A stretch of 45,551 bases of DNA from an uncultured Bacteroidales bacterium (GTDB taxonomy: Bacteria; Bacteroidota; Bacteroidia; Bacteroidales; Paludibacteraceae), in NCBI GenBank assembly GCA_902799555.1, contig CADCBB010000002.1, positions 1-45,551 on the forward strand, read 5' to 3'. This document shows, piece by piece, positions 7,098 through 17,129 of this stretch. Under the pieces are notes generated by a model. That model was given only the letters and a program-made list of their open reading frames with translations, had not been told where the DNA came from and made no database searches. Position 1 is the first letter of the stretch; each line of letters begins with the position of its first letter. Both the position numbers and the translations under genes were made by a program.

Positions 7098-10045
7098 GAA
7101 AATCAATCAAACTAGGCCTCCTAGGAATCCTAGGTCTTCTAGGTCTCCTAGTGACTCCTTCCTTTGCTCAGACGACGGAGATGGAGACGCGTTACAATGC
7201 CTTGGCCGCACGTTTCGACGGGCGGGACAAGTTGTTGCAGCGTGACCTCAAGACCTATCTGCAGCAATACCCCTACACCACTTTCTTGGATGAAGTGAAT
7301 TTCATGCAGGGTGTTATTCAAGTGGAGAAGGGTCATTATAAACAGGCGCTCAAACTCCTGGAGCCGATCGACATGCAGGCGTTGACCCGTCCGCATCAAA
7401 CGGATTATGCTTTCTATCGCGGGTATGCCTATCTGATGATGCAGGAGTACCAGCGCGCCAGTATCTATTTCTCCATTTTGTCGAAGGGAGACAGCCGTTA
7501 TAAGACGCGCGGCACGTACTATTATGCGTACTGCATGTACAAATTGGAGAAATACGACAAAGCCTTACCGGCGCTGAAGGCCTTGGAACACGAGGCGGCT
7601 TACAAGCAAACCGTGCCATATTACCTGACGCAGATACAGTATGCACAGGGTGATTACAACGAAGCGGCCCAACGTGCGGACAGCCTGTTGCATGCTAACC
7701 CGGACAATGTCAACAACGCAGAGCTCCATCGTATCTTAGGCGAGATGGCGTACCAGCAGAAGGACTACCGCAAGGCAGTAACGCATCTCACGGCTTATCA
7801 GAAAGCGACCGCAGAGGCCAAAGAACCGGTACTGCGCAACGACATGTATATGTTGGGTTCGGCGCAGTATGAATTGGGCGATTATGCGGAGGCCGTTCGT
7901 TCGCTCAAGCAGGTGAAGCAAGAGAAAGACAGCCTTTCGGAAGCGACCTGTCTGACGATGGGTAATGCGTATGTGCAACTCAAGCAGTTGGAGCAGGCGA
8001 AGTTATCCTATCAGGCAGCTGCCGGCTATCAACTCACTCCGGCGGTGACGGAAGAGGCGGCGTATAACTATACGCTGTGTACGTACCAGAGTTCGAGTGC
8101 GTTGGGTGAGTCCGTTCGGGCGTTCAATGATTTCCTGACGCAGTACCCGAACTCCAAATACGAGGAGCGTATCTATCGCTTGTTGAGCGATGCCTTGATG
8201 CAGAGTAAGGACTACGCAGGTGCGATCTCGATCTTGGATTCTATTCCGCACCCGACGGCGAAGATGAAGGAGACGAAGCAGTACTTGCGCTATCAGTTAG
8301 GCGCGGACCTGTTCTTGCAAGGTAAGATGCAGCAATCCGTTAACTGGATGAGCGAAGTAGTGGCGCATGCCGGCGAGTCGGACAAATACACGACGGAGGC
8401 TTATTATATTCGCGCCGAAGCGAACTACCGTTTGCGCAACTATGCCGAGTGCGAGAAAGACCTGAATGCTTTCTTCGCCCGTTCAGACGTGCGCAAGTCA
8501 GCGAACTATTCGATCGCACGTTACTTGCAAGGTTACTGTGCTTTCTCGCTCAAGCAGTATGACAAAGCACGAAATGCGTTCTCCGTGTATATTGACGAAG
8601 CCCGCGCGACCGAACCGACCTATGCCGATGCACTCAACCGTATCGGTGACTGCTATTTCAATGCCCGTCAGTTCAGCCAGGCGATCACGTATTATACGCA
8701 GGTAGCGAAGTTACAGGCATCGGGTGCTGACTATGCGCTCTTCCAACGCGGTTATGCGCTTGGATTGCAGCATAAGTACAACGAGAAAATCGATGTACTT
8801 CGCGAGTTAGTGAGCCGTTATCCCAAATCGGATTATGCCGATGACGGTGTGTATGAGATCGCCCGCGCCCAGTTGCAGCAAGACGATGAAAACGGTGCTA
8901 TCACGACCTATGAGCAGTTGCTCAAGACCTATCCGCATTCGACATTGGCGCGCAAAGCGTCGTTGGAGCGTGCGATGCTTTATCGTAACTTGGGTCAGAA
9001 CGACCAGGCAATAGTCGCTTACCGTCAGACGATCGAGAAATATCCGGCAACGGAAGAGGCATACACGGCTTTAGATGCGTTGCAGGCTCTTTATGTGGAG
9101 TCGGGTAACGTGAATGAGTACCTGGCCTACACCAAGCAGTTGGCGAAGATGAATATGAATGTCACCACGGCAGAAGACTCGTTGTTGTATGCCGCGGCAG
9201 AGATGCAATATATGCAGGCAGCCTACCAGAAAGCGACGGTCAGCCTCAGCAATTATCTGACGCAGTACTGCGCCGGAGGACGTTATTGCACCACCGCCCG
9301 TTATTACCTGGCCGACTCGTATTACCGTCTCGGTCAACGTACGGAGGCCTTGGAGCACTATGCTGTGCTGGCGGAGATGAACGCGAACCCGTATCAGGAA
9401 GAAGCGGCTACGCGCGTAGCAGAACTGTGTTATGACAAGGCAGACTATGCCTGCGCTTTGGAGGCTTTCTACCGCATGCAGGCCTTGGCTTCCAACCGTG
9501 AGAACACGACGGTAGCCCGTCTGGGTATCTTGCGTTGCAGCCAAGCACTCGGACGTCACCAAGCGGCGATCGATATCGCTGACCAGATCTTGAGTGACCA
9601 GCCGGTAAGCGAAGAGACGGAGAACGAAGCGCGCTACGTACGTGCGAAAGCCTATATCGGTTTGAATCAATGGACTCAGGCGCAACCGGATCTGCGTGTG
9701 TTGGCCGAAGAGGTTCGTACGGCACAGGGTGCTGAGGCGAAGTACTTGTTGGCGCAGAGTGCGTATGAGCAAGGTGAACCGGATGCCGCAGAAGCCGAGG
9801 TGATGGACTTCACTCAGAGCAACACGCGTCAGCAATATTGGTTAGCCCGCGCACTCATTTTACTGAGCGACATCAATCGTGATCGCGGTGAACTATTCCA
9901 AGCACGTCAGTACCTGTTGGTGCTGCAGCAGAACTACACCGCTACCGGTGACGATATCCCGTCGCTCGTCAGCGCACGGCTTGCCCAACTCGATCAACTC
10001 GAACAACCCGTAAGAAAGGAGGAGAGCTATGAAGAAGAGAATTAA
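7094..10045 (+). CDS. Large secreted TPR-repeat protein
   Basis: The protein has 983 residues. The signal peptide ends SFAQ after a Leu-Gly core written by the CTAG nonamer repeat. The mature part is almost entirely tetratricopeptide-like helical repeats, visible as recurring A..Y...GDY.EA, Y...L.QY and YP.S.YA patterns, ending in an acidic tail. It resembles periplasmic TPR scaffolds of Bacteroidetes that work with outer-membrane barrels; no enzyme motif was seen. It overlaps potD by ATGA and the following barrel gene by 17 nt, so the three are translationally linked. A scaffold or assembly role for the barrel is an inference. Confidence 0.85.
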   Translation: MRKSIKLGLLGILGLLGLLVTPSFAQTTEMETRYNALAARFDGRDKLLQRDLKTYLQQYPYTTFLDEVNFMQGVIQVEKGHYKQALKLLEPIDMQALTRPHQTDYAFYRGYAYLMMQEYQRASIYFSILSKGDSRYKTRGTYYYAYCMYKLEKYDKALPALKALEHEAAYKQTVPYYLTQIQYAQGDYNEAAQRADSLLHANPDNVNNAELHRILGEMAYQQKDYRKAVTHLTAYQKATAEAKEPVLRNDMYMLGSAQYELGDYAEAVRSLKQVKQEKDSLSEATCLTMGNAYVQLKQLEQAKLSYQAAAGYQLTPAVTEEAAYNYTLCTYQSSSALGESVRAFNDFLTQYPNSKYEERIYRLLSDALMQSKDYAGAISILDSIPHPTAKMKETKQYLRYQLGADLFLQGKMQQSVNWMSEVVAHAGESDKYTTEAYYIRAEANYRLRNYAECEKDLNAFFARSDVRKSANYSIARYLQGYCAFSLKQYDKARNAFSVYIDEARATEPTYADALNRIGDCYFNARQFSQAITYYTQVAKLQASGADYALFQRGYALGLQHKYNEKIDVLRELVSRYPKSDYADDGVYEIARAQLQQDDENGAITTYEQLLKTYPHSTLARKASLERAMLYRNLGQNDQAIVAYRQTIEKYPATEEAYTALDALQALYVESGNVNEYLAYTKQLAKMNMNVTTAEDSLLYAAAEMQYMQAAYQKATVSLSNYLTQYCAGGRYCTTARYYLADSYYRLGQRTEALEHYAVLAEMNANPYQEEAATRVAELCYDKADYACALEAFYRMQALASNRENTTVARLGILRCSQALGRHQAAIDIADQILSDQPVSEETENEARYVRAKAYIGLNQWTQAQPDLRVLAEEVRTAQGAEAKYLLAQSAYEQGEPDAAEAEVMDFTQSNTRQQYWLARALILLSDINRDRGELFQARQYLLVLQQNYTATGDDIPSLVSARLAQLDQLEQPVRKEESYEEEN
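7112..7151 (+). repeat. CTAG nonamer array x5 in TPR-protein signal peptide
   Basis: CTAG starts at 7112, 7121, 7130, 7139 and 7148, in frame and 18 nt after the start codon. It encodes alternating Leu-Gly residues of the hydrophobic core. Confidence 0.95.
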
Positions 10046-11891
10046 ACTAGGCGGCCTAGTAGTCCTAGGATTCCTAGGATCCCTAGCGAATAACGCTTTC
10101 GCGCAGAGCGACAGCGCGCTGAATAGATCGGTGACCGTAGAGCGGGATTTTCAGCCTATCATACAGGCAGCAGGAAAAGTGTCCACTAAACCGGCTGTGG
10201 TAGAGACGAACATCGAGCCGACGCCTATCGAGTATTCCCACTATACGGCATCCGTACAACCGACGGCGACCTTTAATCCCTTGTTGTCTCAACCGACACG
10301 TTTTGAGCCTACCGCCCCCTATAAGGGTTACGTCCGCGGTGCAGTCGGTCACCCGAATACGCTCTTTGGTTTCGGCTACCATCTCGATGACGGCAAGAAC
10401 TCGATCCTCGATGTGCATGCAGGGCATCATGCCGAGTGGGGAACGGCGACCTTGAGTAAGAGTAAATTGGGCTTGAATTTCAAGCATACGTTCTCGACAT
10501 GCGACCTCTATTTTGGTGTAGAAGGAGGAAACATCTACTACAACAAGTACGGTCATTGGTACGACTACACGACTTTCTACACAACGAATCGTGATTTCGG
10601 CGGATGGGAGAAGAACGAAGTAGCCTATGCCAAGAAGGTTCCGGCCATAGATCGTGACCTCACCTCGCTTTGGACGGCAGAGGCGTTTGTAGGTGTGCGT
10701 TCGAACCCCAAACAGGATATCCAATATAAGGTGCAGACGGGTTACATGCTGTTCTCCAAACCCGGCGCGGTGAGTGAGCATCAGATTCGTACACACGGTT
10801 CGGTCGACTGGAGCAGCGAAGCGCATCATGTAGGTGCCAATATCTACGTGCAGAATAACTTCCGTCAGTTGCGCAATGCCTTGGCAGAAGCGATACCGGA
10901 TTCGTTATACCATAACATCCATAATTTCCGCATTGAACCCTATTATGTATATGAAGGAAAACGCGTGCGCGTACACGTAGGCGTGAACCTGGACCTGAAT
11001 CTGGGTCGCGGACAGAATGAGTTATCCGGCGTAGAGAATCTGTCGTTTGCTCCTTCGCCCCATATCAATCTGGAGGCGCAGATCGCCAAACAATGGTTGA
11101 CGATCTATGCGGATATCGAGGGCAGTCACGGTTTCGGTACTTTGCAGGACTATATGGAGGAGAACCGTTATCGTTTGATTCATCAGGGCATCATCGAGCC
11201 GCATGCGGCTTCTTATACTCCGGTAGATGCGGAGTTAGGTTTGCATATCCGACCGTACCGTGACCTGCTCTTTGAGATTCACGGAGGGTATGCGTATATG
11301 ATTCATGAAGATGTATGGGTAGCGAATGCGGACTCTGCATCGGTGGCTATAGGCGGGGTGAATAAGAAGATGGTAGGCGCAGGTGACTTCACCTATTTCC
11401 ATACTAATTACCAGCGTGGGAAAGTAGGTGGTCAGATCAACTACCATTTACGTGACATCTTGCGTATCAACGTCAACGGAGATTATTATTTCTGGAGCGG
11501 TGACACGACGGTGTATGACCGACCGAACTGGGAATTAGCCGTTCGTATTGACGGGCGTATTGACAAACACTGGTCCGTCTATTCGGATAATAAGTTCGTC
11601 GGTGGCCGCAAGGCACTGGTGTATAACGGCGCTACGGACACGTATACGGAGCATATGCTTCGTCCTATCTTGGATTGCAACCTGGGCGTGGAATATAATA
11701 TGTGGGTAGGTAGTAAAGGTGAAAGGTTAAAGGTGAAAGGTGAAAAGGATCAGATTCTTCGTCCTGAACCCAAACCGAACCTCACGCTCTTCCTGCAACT
11801 CAACAACTGGTTGCATCATAAGAACGAATTATTCTACGGATATCGCTCGCAGGGCATCAATTTCCTGCTCGGAGCGACCTATCGGTTCTAA
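10029..11891 (+). CDS. Outer-membrane beta-barrel protein
   Basis: The protein has 620 residues. The signal peptide ends AFAQ and its core again uses the CTAG repeat. A short periplasmic segment contains VERDFQPII, a pattern I associate with Bacteroidetes barrel proteins paired with TPR proteins. The rest is rich in alternating aromatic/hydrophobic strands and ends in YRF, as outer-membrane barrels do. There is no TonB plug domain of normal size, so porin-like or anchoring roles are both possible. Near the C-terminus a four-copy heptamer array inserts a Lys/Gly/Glu stretch, probably in a loop. It is the last gene coupled to potABCD and the TPR gene. Confidence 0.78.
   Translation: MKKRIKLGGLVVLGFLGSLANNAFAQSDSALNRSVTVERDFQPIIQAAGKVSTKPAVVETNIEPTPIEYSHYTASVQPTATFNPLLSQPTRFEPTAPYKGYVRGAVGHPNTLFGFGYHLDDGKNSILDVHAGHHAEWGTATLSKSKLGLNFKHTFSTCDLYFGVEGGNIYYNKYGHWYDYTTFYTTNRDFGGWEKNEVAYAKKVPAIDRDLTSLWTAEAFVGVRSNPKQDIQYKVQTGYMLFSKPGAVSEHQIRTHGSVDWSSEAHHVGANIYVQNNFRQLRNALAEAIPDSLYHNIHNFRIEPYYVYEGKRVRVHVGVNLDLNLGRGQNELSGVENLSFAPSPHINLEAQIAKQWLTIYADIEGSHGFGTLQDYMEENRYRLIHQGIIEPHAASYTPVDAELGLHIRPYRDLLFEIHGGYAYMIHEDVWVANADSASVAIGGVNKKMVGAGDFTYFHTNYQRGKVGGQINYHLRDILRINVNGDYYFWSGDTTVYDRPNWELAVRIDGRIDKHWSVYSDNKFVGGRKALVYNGATDTYTEHMLRPILDCNLGVEYNMWVGSKGERLKVKGEKDQILRPEPKPNLTLFLQLNNWLHHKNELFYGYRSQGINFLLGATYRF
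10047..10086 (+). repeat. CTAG nonamer array x5 in barrel signal peptide
   Basis: CTAG starts at 10047, 10056, 10065, 10074 and 10083, in frame and 18 nt after the start codon, matching the two other arrays. Confidence 0.95.
11718..11745 (+). repeat. Heptamer array GGTGAAA x4 in the barrel gene
   Basis: GGTGAAA, GGTTAAA, GGTGAAA, GGTGAAA run head to tail and stay in frame. They encode a KGE/KVKGE stretch between predicted strands. Confidence 0.95.
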
Positions 11892-11910
11892 AAAAAGTAA
11901 CAAAAAATAT

Positions 11911-12276
11911 ATGAAAGAAGTAAGTACAAAAAAATTATTGGATACCATCATTGAAGGTATTCGCAATCGGAAAGGCCAACGAATCGTCACGATTGATCTG
12001 CGCAAGATCAAAGAGGCACCGGTGGAGATGATGGTGATATGCGAAGGACAGAGTAACACGCAGGTGGCATCTATTGCGGATGAGATCGATGATTTCGTTC
12101 GCACCACAACCCATGTGCATCCGCTGAGTGTCGCCGGTCAAGAGAACGCGGAGTGGATTGCGATGGATTATGGCACGATATTTGTGCATGTGATGCAACG
12201 CGAACCCCGTGCTTTCTATGATATCGAGCATTTGTGGGCAGACGGAAAGGTTACAGAACTACCAGAAATATTATAA
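11911..12276 (+). CDS. rsfS: Ribosomal silencing factor RsfS
   Basis: A 121-residue RsfS/Iojap-family protein, which binds ribosomal protein L14 and blocks subunit joining when nutrients are scarce. Family features are the VTIDLR strand, the MMVICEG segment, WIAMDYGTIFVHVM, and the C-terminal R-x-FYDIEHLW block. The ATG at 11911 gives the normal length; longer upstream frames run back into the barrel gene. It lies 19 nt after the barrel stop and 2 nt before ftsH. The rsfS-ftsH pairing is, from memory, common in Bacteroidetes. Confidence 0.95.
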   Translation: MKEVSTKKLLDTIIEGIRNRKGQRIVTIDLRKIKEAPVEMMVICEGQSNTQVASIADEIDDFVRTTTHVHPLSVAGQENAEWIAMDYGTIFVHVMQREPRAFYDIEHLWADGKVTELPEIL

Positions 12277-12278
12277 GT

Positions 12279-14336
12279 ATGGCAGAGAACAAGAAGCGGC
12301 GAGGACCGCAACAGATGAACAATAATGGTCAGCAACCCGGGAAGGGAAGACGATGGTTGAGTCTGCTCTTTTATACCCTGGCTTTTGCGCTTTTAGGTTT
12401 TTATCTCTTTGGTGACAAGGATAATAACGGCGTCACGAAAGAACTGAGTTACACCAAGCTAACCGCTTATATCGAAGTGGGCGCGATCGATAAGATCGAG
12501 GTGACGGACGACCTGCAAGCCAAAGCGACCGTGAAGCCGCAGAACTACACCCTGGTTTTCGGAACGCAGGGGGACGGTGAGCGTGCCAAAGGGCAATTAC
12601 GGACGCAGGTTCCTTCGATCGAAGAGTTCTCCAAGTACATGGACGGCGTCAATGCGACACGTAAGGCGAACGGGCAAGCGGCGATCGATGTGACGTACGC
12701 CAAGTCACGTGACTACTGGTACTTGATTTTGGTCAATATCCTGCCGTTTGCGTTGCTGATCCTGTTCTTCGTGTATATGAGTCGCGGAATCGGTAGCGCA
12801 GGAGGACCGGGCGGTATCTTCGGTGTCGGTAAAGCGCAGGCGCAGTTGTTCGATTCGAACAAAAAGGACAAAGTGACCTTCGAAGATGTAGCAGGTCTGT
12901 ACGGTGCCAAACAGGAGGTACAGGAGATCGTGGAGTTTTTGAAGAACCCCAAGAAATACACCGAGATCGGTGCGAAAATTCCGAAAGGCGCACTCTTGGT
13001 AGGCCCTCCGGGAACGGGTAAGACCTTGCTCGCCAAAGCCGTTGCAGGCGAAGCGAACGTACCTTTCTTCTCGATGTCGGGTAGCGATTTCGTGGAGATG
13101 TTTGTGGGCGTAGGAGCCAGCCGTGTGCGGGATCTCTTCCGTCAGGCGAAAGAGAAAGCGCCGGCGATCATCTTCATTGATGAGATCGATGCGATCGGTC
13201 GAAGCCGCAGTAAGGGTGTGATGACCGGTGGTAATGACGAACGGGAGAGTACGCTGAACCAACTCCTGACGGAGATGGACGGTTTCGGTACCAACTCCGG
13301 TGTCATCATCTTGGCGGCTACTAACCGTGCCGACGTACTCGACGCGGCCTTGTTGCGCGCCGGTCGTTTTGACCGTCAGATTCATGTCGAGTTACCGGAC
13401 CTGCAGGAGCGTAAGGAGATCTTCCAAGTGCATCTGCGTCCGCTGAAACTGGACGAGACGGTGGATATTGATTTCTTGAGCAAACAAACCCCCGGATTCT
13501 CGGGTGCTGATATCGCGAACGTATGTAACGAGGCAGCGTTGATTGCAGCCCGCGGCGGACGTAAGAAGATATGCAAACAGGATTTCATGGATGCGGTGGA
13601 TCGTATCGTAGGTGGTCTGGAGCGCAAGAATAAGATTATGACCGAAGAAGAGAAGAAATCGATTGCGTACCACGAGGCGGGTCATGCAACCATCAGTTGG
13701 ATGCTCCGCTGGGCGAACCCGCTGGTCAAAGTGACGATCGTTCCGCGCGGCATGGCGCTGGGCGCAGCATGGTACTTACCCGAAGAGCGTCAGTTGACGA
13801 ACGAGGAGCATATCTTGGATGAGCTCTGTTCGCTGTTAGGCGGTCGTGCTGCCGAGCAGTTGTTCCTTAATCAGACCTCAACCGGCGCACTCAACGACCT
13901 GGAGCGTGCCACCAAGCAAGCCTATGCCATGGTTGCATACTACGGTATGAGCGATAAACTGAAGGATATCAGCTTCTATGACTCCACGGGTCGGTACGAC
14001 TACGGATTGATTAAACCCTATTCGGAAGACACCGCAAAGACCATTGACGACGAGACCCAACGGATCATCGCCGAGCAGATGGCGCGTGCAAAACAGATCC
14101 TGACGGACAATGCCGAAGGACATCACCAGATTGCGCAACTGCTTATCGAGCGCGAGGTGATCACCTCCGAAGATGTAGAGCGTATCCTCGGTCCACGTCC
14201 ATGGAAGAGTCGTGGCGATGAACTGCTGGAAGTCAATGCCGCACTCGCTGAATCCGAGAAACCGAAGAAACGCGTTAGTCGAAAGAAAAAAGTCGAAAGT
14301 CAAAAGAATGAAGATAATGAAGAAACTACTGCTTAA
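12279..14336 (+). CDS. ftsH: ATP-dependent zinc metalloprotease FtsH
   Basis: A 685-residue membrane-anchored AAA+ protease that degrades damaged membrane proteins and regulators. The order is a basic N-terminus, helix 1 (about 26-44), a periplasmic domain, helix 2 (about 146-167), the AAA module with Walker A GPPGTGKT (about 243), Walker B IIFIDE and the second region of homology, then the M41 protease with HEAGH (about 464-468). The ATG at 12279 is preferred over one 45 nt upstream that lies inside rsfS. The C-terminal tail is Lys-rich and encoded by a heptamer array that also contains the start of the next gene. Confidence 0.97.
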   Translation: MAENKKRRGPQQMNNNGQQPGKGRRWLSLLFYTLAFALLGFYLFGDKDNNGVTKELSYTKLTAYIEVGAIDKIEVTDDLQAKATVKPQNYTLVFGTQGDGERAKGQLRTQVPSIEEFSKYMDGVNATRKANGQAAIDVTYAKSRDYWYLILVNILPFALLILFFVYMSRGIGSAGGPGGIFGVGKAQAQLFDSNKKDKVTFEDVAGLYGAKQEVQEIVEFLKNPKKYTEIGAKIPKGALLVGPPGTGKTLLAKAVAGEANVPFFSMSGSDFVEMFVGVGASRVRDLFRQAKEKAPAIIFIDEIDAIGRSRSKGVMTGGNDERESTLNQLLTEMDGFGTNSGVIILAATNRADVLDAALLRAGRFDRQIHVELPDLQERKEIFQVHLRPLKLDETVDIDFLSKQTPGFSGADIANVCNEAALIAARGGRKKICKQDFMDAVDRIVGGLERKNKIMTEEEKKSIAYHEAGHATISWMLRWANPLVKVTIVPRGMALGAAWYLPEERQLTNEEHILDELCSLLGGRAAEQLFLNQTSTGALNDLERATKQAYAMVAYYGMSDKLKDISFYDSTGRYDYGLIKPYSEDTAKTIDDETQRIIAEQMARAKQILTDNAEGHHQIAQLLIEREVITSEDVERILGPRPWKSRGDELLEVNAALAESEKPKKRVSRKKKVESQKNEDNEETTA
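14278..14312 (+). repeat. Heptamer array GTCGAAA at the ftsH/M16 junction
   Basis: GTCGAAA, GAAAAAA, GTCGAAA, GTCAAAA and GAATGAA follow head to tail. The last unit holds the ATG at 14308, a possible start of the M16 gene, while ftsH is still being read in another frame. Confidence 0.8.
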
Positions 14337-17124
14337 CATCGTGCTGCTCTGCGCAGCCATGAGTCTTGCGGCACAAGAAGCGCCGGAGAAATTACCGATG
14401 GATCCTGAGGTTCGTTACGGCAAGTTAGACAACGGACTGACCTATTATATCCGTCACAACGAGCAACCCAAACAACGCGCGGAGTTCCATATCGCGCAAG
14501 CCGTCGGTGCGATCCTCGAAGAGGATCATCAGAACGGTTTGGCGCACTTCTTGGAGCATATGGCGTTTAACGGCACCCAACATTTTCCGGGTAAAGGCAT
14601 CATCAACTATTTCGAGTCGGTGGGTGTCAATTTCGGTGGTAACATCAACGCCTATACCTCCATTGACGAGACCGTTTATCGGCTGAGCGACGTGCCGACG
14701 TATCGCGAAGGCATCGTGGATAGTGCCTTACTCGTGATGCACGACTGGAGTTGCGGTTTGTTACTCTTACCCGAAGAAATCGATGCCGAACGTGGTGTCA
14801 TCCTCGAAGAATGGCGTACGGGTCGTACGGCGCGTCGTCGTATCTGGAAAGAGATGAACGCGAAGATGTACCCGGGTACGCAGTACGCGAAGCGTGACGT
14901 GATCGGCGATACGGCGGTGATCAATAATTTTGAATACCAGGCCCTGCGAGACTACTACCATAAATGGTACGGTCCTGATAACCAGGCGATCATCGTAGTC
15001 GGCGATATCAATGTTGATACCATCGAAGCGAAGATCAAAGCCCTCTGGGCTGAGGTACCGCGTCGTGCTAACTACGGTGAGCGCCCGATCTATACGGTGA
15101 ACCATAACGACAAACCGCTCGTTGCTATCGTGACCGATCCCGAAGCAGAAGGTAGCCGTATCACATTGGAGTATAAGTTCGACCAGCTGCCAGAGATGCT
15201 GCAAGGTACGGCGCAGGAGTACATGATCAATCTGGTGCGTGAGTTGGCTTGCGACATGCTCAACAACCGCTTCCAGGAGTTGGCACTCGATCCGAAAGCA
15301 TCGTTCACAGGCGCTGGTTGTCAGTACGGCGAGACGGCGAAGAAGATGGATGCTTTCTTCGGTATTGCCATCCCGAAAGAGGGGCGTGAGACAGATGCTT
15401 ATAACGACCTGCTCTTCCAATTGGAGAAGATGCACCGTTACGGTTTCACGCAGAGCGAGTTAGACCGCGTGAAGAGTGAGAAGCTCAACGGAATGGAGAA
15501 ATATTACAACGAGCGTAATACGCGCAAGAACATCACTTTAGCGCGCGAGTGTATCCGTCATTTCGAGAACGGCGAGTCGATGCCCGGCGCAGAGTGGGAG
15601 TATGAGTTCGTCAAAGCGATGTTGCCGATGGTAAACCTCGAGGCCGTCAACCAAATTGCTAAATCCCTGACACATGCGAACCCGACGGTCGCTATCTCCG
15701 GCCCGGAGAAAGAAGGCGTACATATCCCGTCCGAAGAGACCATCCTCGCTTCGCTAGCCGGCTTGAGTGAACTGGCGATCGAGGCACCTGTAGAGGAAGC
15801 CTTCGATAGCGAACTGGTCAAGAAAGCGCCGCATAAAGGCAAGATCAAATCCATGCGTTATAACGAAGAGATCGAGGCGACCGAATGGATGCTGTCCAAC
15901 GGAATCAAGGTCGTCTTCCACCCGACGGAATTCAAAGCGGACGAGATCCTGATGCAAGCCTTCTCCAAAGGCGGTTACAGTCAAGTCAAGACTGCGGACC
16001 TGCCTTCGGCACAGGTGGCCCAATACGTGATTGAGATGTCCGGTATCGGTCGTTTCAATGCTACCCAGTTGCAGAAAGCGCTCACCGGGAAAACCGTTTC
16101 GGTGTCTCCCGAGATAGCAGAGAATACGGAGCGCATCAATGCTTCTTCGTCCGTCAAAGATCTGGAGACGATGCTGCAGTTGACCTACCTCTATTTCACG
16201 GCACCGCGTCGGGACGAAGAGGCGTTCGAGACCCTGATGGGCTTGTTCAAGAACCAACTGATGAACCGCGATAAGAACCCCAAGACCGCTTTCTCCGATT
16301 CGATACAAATGATGGCTAACAACCATTCCGACCGTGCGCCGCTCTTTAACATGGCACTCTTGGAAAAAGTGAACCTGGATAAAGCTCTCGAAGTGTATAA
16401 GGCGCGATTTGCTAACCCGGCGGACTTCACCTTTGTTTTCGTCGGTAACATCGATCCCAAAGATCCCCAAGTGCAAGAGCTGATCAGCTTATGGCTCGGC
16501 GGTTTGAAGACCAAGAAGAATTGTCACGAAGAGGTCATCGATCATCATATCACGGTGGCGCTTGGTCAGCAGAAGAACTATTTCACGCGTCCGATGGAGA
16601 CTACCACGGCTTCGAACCGTATCCAGTATACCTCGTACGACATGCCTTATACCATGGCGAACGACCTGAATATGGAGATGATCGGTCGCGTCCTTAGTAC
16701 TCGCTATCTGGAGTCCATCCGTGAACGCGAAGGCGGTTCGTACGGCGTAGGTACCTATGGCTATATGACCATCATGCCGACTCCGCGTGCCGGACTGATC
16801 ATGCAGTTCGACACCGATCCGAAGAAGCAGACTCGCCTCATGGAGATTATTCACGAAGAGGTGAATACCATCATCGAGAATGGTCCGCTGGCTTCTGACC
16901 TGCAGAAAGAGAAAGAGTCGATGCTCAAAGACTACCAGGAGGATCTGGAGAAGAATACCTATTGGCGTCAGTCGCTCTACATGTATTACATGTACGGAGA
17001 GAATAATATCCGCGACTATAAAGCAGCTGTCGAGGCCATTACCGCCGAGACTGTACAGGCGACCCTCAAGGAACTCGTCAAGGCCGGCAATGTATTCGAA
17101 GTAGTCATGTTCCCTGAAAACTGA
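14317..17124 (+). CDS. M16-family zinc peptidase, secreted
   Basis: A 935-residue pitrilysin-type peptidase with a cleavable signal peptide (SLAAQ), so periplasmic or outer-membrane associated. The inverted zinc motif HFLEH is at about 78-82, with a downstream glutamate in the ERGVILEE region completing the site. Two M16 halves are present; the second lacks the motif, as usual. It would cut small unfolded peptides. The gene overlaps the end of ftsH by 20 nt; the ATG at 14308 is an alternative start adding three residues. surE follows after 5 nt. Larger open frames reaching back to 14212 are not needed. Confidence 0.93.
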   Translation: MKKLLLNIVLLCAAMSLAAQEAPEKLPMDPEVRYGKLDNGLTYYIRHNEQPKQRAEFHIAQAVGAILEEDHQNGLAHFLEHMAFNGTQHFPGKGIINYFESVGVNFGGNINAYTSIDETVYRLSDVPTYREGIVDSALLVMHDWSCGLLLLPEEIDAERGVILEEWRTGRTARRRIWKEMNAKMYPGTQYAKRDVIGDTAVINNFEYQALRDYYHKWYGPDNQAIIVVGDINVDTIEAKIKALWAEVPRRANYGERPIYTVNHNDKPLVAIVTDPEAEGSRITLEYKFDQLPEMLQGTAQEYMINLVRELACDMLNNRFQELALDPKASFTGAGCQYGETAKKMDAFFGIAIPKEGRETDAYNDLLFQLEKMHRYGFTQSELDRVKSEKLNGMEKYYNERNTRKNITLARECIRHFENGESMPGAEWEYEFVKAMLPMVNLEAVNQIAKSLTHANPTVAISGPEKEGVHIPSEETILASLAGLSELAIEAPVEEAFDSELVKKAPHKGKIKSMRYNEEIEATEWMLSNGIKVVFHPTEFKADEILMQAFSKGGYSQVKTADLPSAQVAQYVIEMSGIGRFNATQLQKALTGKTVSVSPEIAENTERINASSSVKDLETMLQLTYLYFTAPRRDEEAFETLMGLFKNQLMNRDKNPKTAFSDSIQMMANNHSDRAPLFNMALLEKVNLDKALEVYKARFANPADFTFVFVGNIDPKDPQVQELISLWLGGLKTKKNCHEEVIDHHITVALGQQKNYFTRPMETTTASNRIQYTSYDMPYTMANDLNMEMIGRVLSTRYLESIREREGGSYGVGTYGYMTIMPTPRAGLIMQFDTDPKKQTRLMEIIHEEVNTIIENGPLASDLQKEKESMLKDYQEDLEKNTYWRQSLYMYYMYGENNIRDYKAAVEAITAETVQATLKELVKAGNVFEVVMFPEN

Positions 17125-17129
17125 ATACT

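Noticed and set aside
11740-11910. An N-terminal extension of RsfS
   Set aside because: The extra residues come from the barrel gene read in another frame; family length fits the ATG at 11911.
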